Shown here: one piece after another, positions 1-6,303 of the stretch | Numbering within the stretch: position 1 is the stretch's first letter | Layout: each line of letters opens with the position of its first letter | Source: Gemmatimonadota bacterium | GTDB taxonomy: Bacteria > Gemmatimonadota > Gemmatimonadetes > Palauibacterales > Palauibacteraceae | Assembly (NCBI GenBank): GCA_013042495.1 | Contig: JABDQB010000384.1 | Coordinates: forward strand, 1 to 9,966 | Direction of reading: 5' to 3' | Length of the DNA stretch: 9,966 bases | Made by a program: the position numbers and the translations under genes | The notes under the pieces: generated by a model | Databases searched by the model: none | Told to the model about the DNA's origin: nothing | The model's input: the letters and a program-made list of their open reading frames with translations, nothing else

Positions 1-505
1 GGGTGGCGTTCGGTGGAATTGCACCCGGTACGCCCCTGGCACCATACCCGAGGTGCGGCGGAACCACGAGGCGCCGCTTGCCCCCGATTCGCATGCCGGC
101 GACGCCTTCCTCCCAGCCCGTGATCACGTCACGCCTGGCGCCCAGTTGAAAGCTGCGCGCTTCTCCCCCTTCGCGCGTGCCGTCGAACTCCTCTCCGTTG
201 GGAAGCCAGCCGGTGTAGTGTACGACCACAACGTGTCCGGAGCGCGCGGCGAGCCCGCGTCCCTCGACCAGATCTTCCTTGTACAGTCCGGACGAAGTCT
301 GCTGCATGGCAGCGAGGTCGATACCCAGGGACTCGGCGAAGTCCGCCGGAACCGTCGATTCTCCGCGAGCGGCTCCGTCTTCAGACGGCCGTTCCGCTCG
401 ACCCATGTCCCGGACGTCGCAACCCGCGACGAGGATCAGGGCGAGCAACGACACGCACCGCGCGAGGGCGACAGACGAGGATCGACAGTCCGGCGAGCAT
501 CCCAT
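1..505 (-). CDS. FKBP-type peptidyl-prolyl cis-trans isomerase, lipoprotein (3' end cut by window edge)
   Basis: Predicted prolyl cis-trans isomerase/chaperone anchored to a membrane by a lipid and acting in the periplasm. 168 residues are visible. The N-terminus has a basic stretch ending at Arg16, a hydrophobic core and a lipobox VAGC, which puts the lipidated cysteine at residue 29. A low-complexity linker follows, then the FKBP fold from about residue 90: VVVVHYTGWLPNGEEFD, then FQLG, then VITGWEEGVAGMRIGGKRR, then PPHLGYGARG and IPPNAT. These match the active-site pattern of FKBP12 (YTG, FD, VI.GWEEG, YG). Only the last beta strand, roughly 15 residues, should lie beyond position 1. The ATG at 505 was chosen because GGAG sits about 6 nt upstream. 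The start lies 1 bp after the ferritin stop codon, so the two are very probably co-transcribed and the SD lies inside the ferritin 3' end. An internal GTG at residue 18 would leave almost no n-region and is less likely. The family call is secure; the client proteins are unknown. Confidence 0.95.
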   Translation of the reverse strand, partial: MGCSPDCRSSSVALARCVSLLALILVAGCDVRDMGRAERPSEDGAARGESTVPADFAESLGIDLAAMQQTSSGLYKEDLVEGRGLAARSGHVVVVHYTGWLPNGEEFDGTREGGEARSFQLGARRDVITGWEEGVAGMRIGGKRRLVVPPHLGYGARGVPGAIPPNAT

Positions 506-506
506 C

Positions 507-1013
507 CTATTCTCCATTCTCCTCGGGTCCACGGTCACCGAGATCCCGGTCGAGCATGAAGAGCGCAGCGCCGTCGGCTCCGAACATCTTCATCCGCTGT
601 ATGATCTCGTCGATGCTGGCCTCTTCCTCGACCTGCTCGGTGATGAACCACTGCAGCATGATCTGGGCCGGACGGTCCTGCTCTTCCACGGCGAGGTCGT
701 AGAGTCCGTTGATGCGGGAGGTCACGAAACGTTCGTGTTCCAGGGACTGCTCCATGATCTCGAGCGGCGATCCGAACTCAAATGGCGGCTTGTCGATTCC
801 GTGCAGTTCGACCCGTCCGCCCCGCTCGATGAGGAAATCGTAGAAACGCATGGCATGCTCGACTTCCTCCTGCGCCTGCATCCGCATCCATCTCGCGAAT
901 CCCGTCAGATTCCTGTCCGAACAATCAGCGGACATCGCGAGGTACATGTAGGCGGAATAGAGCTCGTACTTGATCTGTTCGTTGATGGCTTCCTGGAGTT
1001 TCTCGCTGGTCAT
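507..1013 (-). CDS. ftnA: Bacterial non-haem ferritin (FtnA type)
   Basis: Iron-storage ferritin, expected to form a 24-subunit cytoplasmic cage that oxidises Fe(II) and stores it as a ferric mineral. The 168-residue length is normal. All ferroxidase ligands of the E. coli FtnA type fall at the same residue numbers: E17, E50, H53, E94 and Q127 for sites A/B, and E49, E126, E129 and E130 for site C. Y24 is also present. The absence of a haem-type Met at the bacterioferritin position cannot be judged by eye, but the E126-Q127..E129-E130 pattern favours Ftn over Bfr. The C-terminus is a short acidic tail. The start is the ATG at 1013; upstream there is only a weak SD-like GAG very close to the ATG. 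The FKBP lipoprotein follows after 1 bp, forming a two-gene (or longer) operon. No Fur box was recognised in the 116-bp gap upstream. Confidence 0.97.
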   Translation of the reverse strand: MTSEKLQEAINEQIKYELYSAYMYLAMSADCSDRNLTGFARWMRMQAQEEVEHAMRFYDFLIERGGRVELHGIDKPPFEFGSPLEIMEQSLEHERFVTSRINGLYDLAVEEQDRPAQIMLQWFITEQVEEEASIDEIIQRMKMFGADGAALFMLDRDLGDRGPEENGE

Positions 1014-1083
1014 CGCTCATACCAAGTTTCGAAGGGATGATTTTGCCACCTGGCGGTGCTGGCGGCGTACCCGGCAATAACCT

Positions 1084-1113
1084 GTCCGGTTGGTGCCGGA
1101 GCGGCAACCGGAC
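1084..1113 (-). terminator. Hairpin downstream of the aldehyde dehydrogenase (possible terminator)
   Basis: A 9-bp perfect inverted repeat, gtccggttg (1084-1092) and caaccggac (1105-1113), whose loop can itself pair gccg with cggc around gag. It begins 17 nt after the dehydrogenase stop in the direction of its transcription. Downstream on that strand there is only a short T-containing stretch (ttatt), not a real U-tract, so intrinsic termination is uncertain. It also sits upstream of ferritin and could instead be part of its leader. Confidence 0.4.
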
Positions 1114-1129
1114 CGCCTCGTCTCCGCGG

Positions 1130-2497
1130 TCAGTCGCCGATCCAAACGGTCTTCACGTTCAGGAACTCCCTCAGGCCGTAGATTCCGAGTTCCCGCCCGT
1201 AGCCTGAGCGCTTGATGCCGCCGAACGGAAGGCGAGGATCCGACGCGACCATTCCGTTGACGAAGACGGAGCCGGCTCTCAGACCGTCGACGAATCGCGT
1301 GATGACGGCTTCGTCGCGGGTCCACACGGCGGCGCCGAGGCCGAACTCGGTGGCGTTGGCCAGCTCGAGAGCTTCCGCGGCGGAAGGCACTCTGAAGAGC
1401 GGAGCGACGGGGCCAAAGAGCTCCTCTACGGCCGCCGGACAGTCGCGAGGTACTGACGTGAGTACCGTCGGCGGGTAGAACCACCCGGCACCAGGCGACA
1501 GCACCCCGCCCGTTCGGAGGCGTGCGCCCGCCGTCACGGAACTCACGACCTGCTCGTGCAGCTCACTTCGGATGGCCTCCGTGGCCAACGGTCCAAGGTC
1601 CGTGTCGGGTCTCATCGGATCGCCGACGGTCAGAGCCTCCATCAGTCGAACGAACCGCGCCTCGAATTCCTCCGCGATATCTTCGCTGACCACAAACCGC
1701 TTGGCCGCGATGCAGGACTGTCCATTGTTGATGATCCGCGCCTGCACGGCCGTGATGGCTGCGCGTTCCAGGTCGGCGTCCGCGAGGACGATGAACGGGT
1801 CGCTTCCACCGAGTTCGAGGACGGACTTCTTCAGATGCTGGCCCGCGGCTCGGGCCACCGCGCGGCCGGCCGGTTCGCTCCCCGTGAGGGTGACGGCCGC
1901 GATCCTGCGATCGGCCACGAGCGCCTCGGCACGGGCGGCCGGAATGAGAAGCGACTGGAACGCCCCCGGCGGGAAACCGGCCTCCGCGAACACCGACTGG
2001 ATGGCGAGGGCGCAACCGGGCACGTTGGACGCGTGCTTCAGCAGGCCGGCGTTGCCCGCCACCAGGGCAGGCGCTGCGAATCGGAATACCTGCCAAAGGG
2101 GGAAGTTCCAGGGCATCACGGCCAGCACTACACCGAGCGGCTCGAACCGAACCCGGCTGTCGCGAGCTCCGGACGCAACGACTTCGTCGGCGAGGAAGTC
2201 GGCTCCGTTCTCCGCATAATAGCGGCACACCCATTCGCACTTGTCGACCTCCGCCAGTGCGGAGGCAAAGGTCTTTCCCATCTCGGCGGTCATCAGTCGG
2301 CCGAGTTCCTCACGGCGTGCCCGCAGCCGGTCGGCAGCCGCCGAGAGCCAATCGGCCCGCTGACCGACGGGCCGGTCCGCGAACCCCGGTTGCATCGCGA
2401 CGGCGAGGTCCAGCCGGCGTTCGAGGTCGGCTTCGCCCGTGGTCGCGTACTCCTCTAGCACTTGCCCCGTGGCGGGGTTCACGCTCCTCATGGACAT
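1130..2497 (-). CDS. sad: NAD-dependent succinate-semialdehyde dehydrogenase, Sad/YneI type
   Basis: Cytoplasmic aldehyde dehydrogenase, 455 residues, predicted to oxidise succinate semialdehyde to succinate with NAD(P)+, as in GABA and related degradation. It resembles E. coli Sad (YneI) throughout: MPWNFPLWQV at 128-137 (oxyanion Asn131), the LLKHASNVPGCA stretch with cofactor-binding Lys154, TGSEPAG at 205-211 (nucleotide-binding glycine), LELGGSDPFIVL at 227-238 with general base Glu228, and NNGQSC with nucleophile Cys262. The C-terminal half has EELFGPV and LPFGGIKRSGYGRELG. The length is typical of this subgroup, which is shorter than GabD. The ATG at 2497 was chosen because AGGA lies 5 nt upstream and MSMRSVNPATG is the usual N-terminus. 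An upstream in-frame start at 2575 would add 26 unconserved residues and run into the divergent neighbour's leader. The gene is divergent from the barrel gene across 89 bp. The exact aldehyde substrate is inferred from similarity; no gabT partner is visible here. Confidence 0.94.
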   Translation of the reverse strand: MSMRSVNPATGQVLEEYATTGEADLERRLDLAVAMQPGFADRPVGQRADWLSAAADRLRARREELGRLMTAEMGKTFASALAEVDKCEWVCRYYAENGADFLADEVVASGARDSRVRFEPLGVVLAVMPWNFPLWQVFRFAAPALVAGNAGLLKHASNVPGCALAIQSVFAEAGFPPGAFQSLLIPAARAEALVADRRIAAVTLTGSEPAGRAVARAAGQHLKKSVLELGGSDPFIVLADADLERAAITAVQARIINNGQSCIAAKRFVVSEDIAEEFEARFVRLMEALTVGDPMRPDTDLGPLATEAIRSELHEQVVSSVTAGARLRTGGVLSPGAGWFYPPTVLTSVPRDCPAAVEELFGPVAPLFRVPSAAEALELANATEFGLGAAVWTRDEAVITRFVDGLRAGSVFVNGMVASDPRLPFGGIKRSGYGRELGIYGLREFLNVKTVWIGD

Positions 2498-2586
2498 GGC
2501 GGTCCTGATCCTGGCGGAATGAAACCGTCGGCCGGGGGGTGCCGTAGGGACCCTCGAAAGATAACCGCGAACCATCCGGAGAGCCC
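2498..2586. promoter_or_regulatory. Divergent intergenic region between dehydrogenase and barrel genes
   Basis: An 89-bp gap that must hold both promoters, or their 5' leaders, of two divergent genes. At its ends are the SDs: AGGA for the minus-strand gene (around 2503-2506) and GGAGAG at 2578-2583 for the plus-strand gene. It contains a small dyad, aggg-a-ccct. No convincing -35/-10 pair was found by eye on either strand. Confidence 0.4.
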
Positions 2587-4776
2587 GTGGTCTGGCGAAG
2601 ATCGCACAGGTACGTACCGGTCGTGGTGTGCGCCGTCGTGGCGTGCGGGGGCCTCATCGGGTCCCGGCCGGCCGCAGCCCAGGAGCCGGCCCCACCCGCT
2701 GACAGTCTCGCGCCCCCACTGCGCGCCGACACAATTCCCTCGGACACGTACGCCGATGAGGGCGCCCGGTACCTACTTCAGCGCGCCCGTGAGGCCCGTG
2801 GCACCGAGGCGGCCGGTCTCGCCAGCTACGAGGCCACCATCACCGAGCGCATATACGTGGGACTTTCGGCATCCCGGTTCAGGCGCGAGCGGGGCCTCTT
2901 CCTGAGCGAGCAGATCGCCAGGGTGCGCTGGGACTCGGCGGGCACCGAGACCTACCGTTGGATGGCCAGTCGACAGGAAGTGCCGATCATCGGAGACCTG
3001 GCCGACGACGAGGGCCGAAAGGTCGAACGCGGCGACTACGGTGAGGACCCGGACGATCTGATTCCACTCGACCCCACCGCCGATCGGTTGATGATGGGTG
3101 GCGAGACCTTCCTGCATCCTCTCGCCGACACGGCGGGCTTCCACTACCGGTTCGCGTCCGGGGATACGATACGGATCGTGCTTCCGTCCAGCGGCCGCGA
3201 GATCACCCTGGTACAGGTGAGCATCCAGCCACGGCGGGCGGAGTTCGGTCTCCTGGCCGGTGCCGTCTGGTTCGACCGGGAGACCGCCGCCCTGGTGCGA
3301 GGCGCATACCGGCCGGCGCGACCGTTCAACCTGGAGATCGACGAGCCCGATGACGCGGAGGACGTGCCCGGGTTCATCAAGCCGATCACCGCGCGCGTCG
3401 ACCACATGATCGTGGACTACGCGCTTCAGGAGCTACGCTGGTGGCTTCCATGGCGAATCCGGTTTGAAGGCGAAGGCCGGGCCGGGACTCTTCTCCGCGT
3501 GCCGGTGGCGGTTGAGATTTCGGTCGCCGACTACTCGCTCAACGAGGTCGATACGCTGGACGTGGCGGAGGAGGAGCTACCACCGGGCTGGGAGCGGCGC
3601 ACCCACGAGCGGGAGCTGGACGACGGTCGGAAGATCCAGGAAGTCGTCATTCTCCCTCCACGCGATTCTCTGCGCACCTCACCATTGCTGTCCGAGGACT
3701 TCTTCGCCGGGGAGCCTCTGAATTTCAGCCATGCGGAGATCGACCGGATGGAGAGGGAACTGGATGACCTCACGGCGGCCTACGCGTTCGCGCCCCCGGC
3801 GTTGTCGAGGTTCGGTATCTTCCGCTACAACAGGGTCGAGGCCCTGAGTGCTGGACTGCGCCGCGAGGGGCCGGTCTCGGGCCTGACGGGATGGGGTGAG
3901 CTGCGAATCGGGGTCGGCGACTGGATTCCCAACGCCGAAGTCGGACTTCGCGAAGACCTGACGGGCGGCACGGTCGAGGCGTCGGCGTACTACCGGCTTC
4001 AGGCGGCCAACGACTGGGGCAATCCTCTCAACCTCGAAAGCTCGATCAACGCCCTCCTCTTCGGTTACGACTATGGCCAGTATTATCGGGCGGGCGGCGT
4101 CTCTATCGGCTTGAAGAACGAGACGGGACGTGTCCGTCACGAGGTCAAGGCCTTCGCGGAGTCCCATTGGTCGGAGGAAAAGAACACCAACTTCTCGCTC
4201 GCCAACCTGCTCGGGCGCGCCGATCCGCCCCCCAACATGAAGGCGGACGAAATCGCGATCGCCGGCCTTTCCGGACGCTTGCGTGCGCAGGCCGGGGTCG
4301 ATCCCCACGAGTCGATCACGACCGGCACTATGTGGGGCGAGGTCGGCGTGGGCGATGTGCAGTACGCGCGGCTGGCCATAGGGGCTACGGTGACCCTCCC
4401 CCTGTTCTGGCGGCTCGGGGGCAGCCTGGAATGGGCCGCAGGCACCACGTTCGGCGAGGTGCCTCCGCAGCGGCTCTACTACCTCGCCGGTCCACAGACG
4501 GTTCGATCGGTCGAGCCCGGGCAGATTGCGGGTGAGGCCTTCTGGCTCGTGCGGTCGGAGGTCGGTCTGGGCTATCCGTTGGTGCGCATGGTGGCTTTCG
4601 CCGACTTTGGATCGGCCGGAGATCTGGCTCAACTTGGATCTGCCGATCCGTTCGTTGCGGTGGGCGGAGGGGTCTCCCTGCTCGACGGTCTCCTTCGGGC
4701 CGACCTCGCCCGCGGCGTTCACGGCGCCGGGACCTTGCGCTGGCAGTTCCTGCTCTACCTGGACGCGCTCATGTAG
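2587..4776 (+). CDS. Outer-membrane beta-barrel protein, DUF5686-like periplasmic part with Omp85/D15-like C-terminal barrel
   Basis: Predicted outer-membrane protein of 729 residues. A GTG start at 2587 is supported by GGAGAG ending 3 nt upstream. The signal peptide has an n-region RRSHR, a hydrophobic core at about 10-25 and an AAA cleavage site before Gln32. The periplasmic part (about 55-400) resembles DUF5686-type proteins: a 'YLLQRARE..' helix, then around 206-243 a stretch running from ITLVQVSIQP to AGAVWFDRETAALVRG. The barrel spans about 408-729, opening with RFGIFRYNRVEALSAGL and alternating polar/hydrophobic strands. Near the C-terminus, PQTVRSVEPGQ (around 636-646) followed by AFADFGSAGD resembles the L6 loop region of Omp85 proteins, where VRG(F/Y) is usual; here it reads VRSV. 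The last residues (LLYLDALM) lack a terminal aromatic. No POTRA repeats were recognised. The role is unknown; translocation or surface lipid/protein transport is inference from the fold only. Confidence 0.82.
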   Translation: MVWRRSHRYVPVVVCAVVACGGLIGSRPAAAQEPAPPADSLAPPLRADTIPSDTYADEGARYLLQRAREARGTEAAGLASYEATITERIYVGLSASRFRRERGLFLSEQIARVRWDSAGTETYRWMASRQEVPIIGDLADDEGRKVERGDYGEDPDDLIPLDPTADRLMMGGETFLHPLADTAGFHYRFASGDTIRIVLPSSGREITLVQVSIQPRRAEFGLLAGAVWFDRETAALVRGAYRPARPFNLEIDEPDDAEDVPGFIKPITARVDHMIVDYALQELRWWLPWRIRFEGEGRAGTLLRVPVAVEISVADYSLNEVDTLDVAEEELPPGWERRTHERELDDGRKIQEVVILPPRDSLRTSPLLSEDFFAGEPLNFSHAEIDRMERELDDLTAAYAFAPPALSRFGIFRYNRVEALSAGLRREGPVSGLTGWGELRIGVGDWIPNAEVGLREDLTGGTVEASAYYRLQAANDWGNPLNLESSINALLFGYDYGQYYRAGGVSIGLKNETGRVRHEVKAFAESHWSEEKNTNFSLANLLGRADPPPNMKADEIAIAGLSGRLRAQAGVDPHESITTGTMWGEVGVGDVQYARLAIGATVTLPLFWRLGGSLEWAAGTTFGEVPPQRLYYLAGPQTVRSVEPGQIAGEAFWLVRSEVGLGYPLVRMVAFADFGSAGDLAQLGSADPFVAVGGGVSLLDGLLRADLARGVHGAGTLRWQFLLYLDALM

Positions 4777-4789
4777 AGGACTGGTCCTC
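4776..4789 (+). terminator. Small hairpin at the end of the barrel gene (weak terminator candidate)
   Basis: The inverted repeat gagga-ctgg-tcctc begins at the stop codon of the barrel gene. Only 5 bp can pair with a 4-nt loop and no T-run follows, so it is a marginal terminator. It may simply be a chance dyad in a 74-bp gap before the next same-strand gene, which could be read through. Confidence 0.2.
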
Positions 4790-4850
4790 CGGGCCCGCCA
4801 CGACGATCTTCCGTGTACGTCCGCGAGCACGAGATGAAAGGGTCAAGCCC

Positions 4851-5519
4851 ATGGTCATCTCCCCCGTCAGGGTCAAGATCTGCTGTATCCGGTCGACCGA
4901 GGAGGCGCACCTGGCGCTCTCGTTCGGTGCTGTGGCACTGGGTCTGGTATCCGAGATGCCGGCGGGGCCGGGCGAGTTGCCGGAAGCTAGCATTCGTGAG
5001 ATTACGGCGGCAGTGCCCCCTTCGACCGGCACTTTCCTGCTGACCGCCGTAACCGATGTGGAGCGGCTGGTCGAGAAGGTAGAGGCCTGCGGGGTCAACA
5101 CCCTCCAGCTGTGGGATCCGCTGGACCCGCACGACTACGCTCGGCTGCGGGCGGCGCTGCCGGGGGTATCCATCGTCCAGGCGATTCACGTTCTCGGTCG
5201 TTCCGCCGTGGACGTGGCGGTCGCCGCTGCGAGGCAGGCGGACGCCCTGGTACTTGATTCGTCTAACCCGGAAGTGCCATTCCGATGGGAGTCACAGGCC
5301 GGCCAGACTCACGACTGGGCGATCAGCCAGGAGATCGTCGAAACGGTCGACTGTCCCGTGCTCCTGGCGGGCGGATTGGACGCCAGCAACGTGGAGTTCG
5401 CCGTTCGGACCGTGCGCCCGTACGGTGTCGACGTGTGCACGGGCGTGAGAAGCGAGGATTCGCTCGACCGCCGAAAAGTGGTGTCCTTCTTCGAGGCGGT
5501 CCGAAAGATCGCTGGCTAA
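4851..5519 (+). CDS. TrpF-like TIM-barrel protein (phosphoribosylanthranilate isomerase homologue, KICCI subgroup)
   Basis: A 222-residue (beta/alpha)8 protein homologous to phosphoribosylanthranilate isomerase. It starts at the ATG at 4851, with AAAGGG about 8 nt upstream. Conserved elements are KICCIR at 9-14 (Cys11 equals the catalytic base Cys of TrpF), VLDSSNP with Asp136 (equals the catalytic acid), AGQTHDW at 150-156, LLAGGLDASNV at 171-181 (phosphate loop) and GVDVCTGVRSEDSLD at 192-206. It departs from biosynthetic TrpF where the substrate is held: the usual SxR after the second strand (Arg36 in the Thermotoga enzyme) is replaced by SEMPAGPG, and QLHG is replaced by QLWD. No other trp genes are nearby. 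Automated pipelines would call it TrpF; I think it is a paralogous subgroup whose substrate is unknown, though a true isomerase cannot be excluded. Its stop overlaps the convergent sirtuin by 4 bp. Confidence 0.85.
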   Translation: MVISPVRVKICCIRSTEEAHLALSFGAVALGLVSEMPAGPGELPEASIREITAAVPPSTGTFLLTAVTDVERLVEKVEACGVNTLQLWDPLDPHDYARLRAALPGVSIVQAIHVLGRSAVDVAVAAARQADALVLDSSNPEVPFRWESQAGQTHDWAISQEIVETVDCPVLLAGGLDASNVEFAVRTVRPYGVDVCTGVRSEDSLDRRKVVSFFEAVRKIAG

Positions 5520-6271
5520 GTCCGCCCGCGACGGATCCGATGCACGAGGCGGGGAAGCGTAACGCCGGCCGGCCCGAACAGGCTGATATCCGCGACCTCG
5601 CTGATCGGTGTGCTCTCGAGGTTGATTTCGACGATTCGGGCGCCTCGAGATCGGGCCCAACGGGCGAAGGACGCAGCGGGCTCGACCACGCCTGATGTTC
5701 CAACTACGATCATGACGTCGCACTGCCGAATCGCCTCCTCCGAGTCGGCCAGCGCGGGGCCCGGAAGACTCTCACCGAACCACACGACGGTCGGGCGCAG
5801 CTGGCCTCCGCACTGCGGGCAAATGGGAACAGGTTGAGCTGGAAGGTCGCGCGATGAACATCGGTACGAGCACGACTGGCAGTGCGCCTCTTGCAGCGAG
5901 CCATGCAATTCGATGACGTTCCGGCTTCCGGCTGCACGGTGCAGGCCGTCCACGTTCTGCGTAATCAGCCAGAAACGTTCGAACAGGTCTTCGAGATCGG
6001 CGAGAGCCCGGTGTCCGGCGTTGGGTACGACTTCCGCGAGGCCCGCGATCCGAAAACGATAAAACTCCCACACGCCCTCCGGGTCGCGTCTGAAAGCCTG
6101 AGGCGTGGCCAAATCCATGGCCGAACGGCCCTTCCAGAAACCACCGGCCCCCCGAAACGTCGGCACTCCACTCTCCGCCGAGACCCCGGCCCCGGTCAGA
6201 ACCGCGATCCCGGTCACCCCCGCGAGAATATCAGCGGCAGCCTCGATGCTTCTGTCGGCTTCGGCACCCAT
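5516..6271 (-). CDS. cobB: NAD-dependent protein deacylase, class III (CobB/SIRT5-like) sirtuin
   Basis: Cytoplasmic sirtuin of 251 residues that removes acyl groups from lysines using NAD+. The Rossmann-type NAD site shows GAGVSAESGVPTFR at 27-40 and TQNVDGLH at 104-111. The catalytic base is His123 in ELHGS. The small domain carries the four zinc cysteines C131, C134, C151 and C154. The pair Tyr71 and Arg74 in EFYRFR is the class III signature that binds the carboxylate of succinyl- or malonyl-lysine in SIRT5 and CobB, so desuccinylase/demalonylase activity is predicted alongside deacetylation. The ATG at 6271 matches family N-termini; GGAG lies 11 nt upstream, which is rather far. An in-frame TTG at 6331 would extend it into the divergent kinase and is unlikely. 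The 3' end overlaps the TrpF-like gene's stop codon. Confidence 0.95.
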   Translation of the reverse strand: MGAEADRSIEAAADILAGVTGIAVLTGAGVSAESGVPTFRGAGGFWKGRSAMDLATPQAFRRDPEGVWEFYRFRIAGLAEVVPNAGHRALADLEDLFERFWLITQNVDGLHRAAGSRNVIELHGSLQEAHCQSCSYRCSSRDLPAQPVPICPQCGGQLRPTVVWFGESLPGPALADSEEAIRQCDVMIVVGTSGVVEPAASFARWARSRGARIVEINLESTPISEVADISLFGPAGVTLPRLVHRIRRGRT

Positions 6272-6303
6272 GAGCGCGAGCACTCCAGTCACTGGTGGAA
6301 GAG

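Noticed and set aside
1556..2458. Plus-strand 300-codon frame opposite the aldehyde dehydrogenase
   Set aside because: The minus strand holds every catalytic motif of the aldehyde dehydrogenase family; the plus frame shows none of any family.
2587..2655. Lipoprotein reading of the barrel protein's signal (VVAC at residues 17-20)
   Set aside because: The lipobox-like VVAC lies inside the hydrophobic core and is followed by a normal AAA signal-peptidase I site; an integral barrel does not need a lipid anchor.
3679..4830. Long minus-strand open frame (383 codons) opposite the barrel gene
   Set aside because: It mirrors a well-supported gene with signal peptide and barrel features, its translation is Arg/Gln/Pro-rich without a recognisable domain, and high GC makes antisense frames long by chance.
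4851..5519. Straight annotation as biosynthetic trpF
   Set aside because: The homology is clear, but the substrate-binding Arg and the QLHG motif are missing and there is no trp context, so the gene symbol was withheld.
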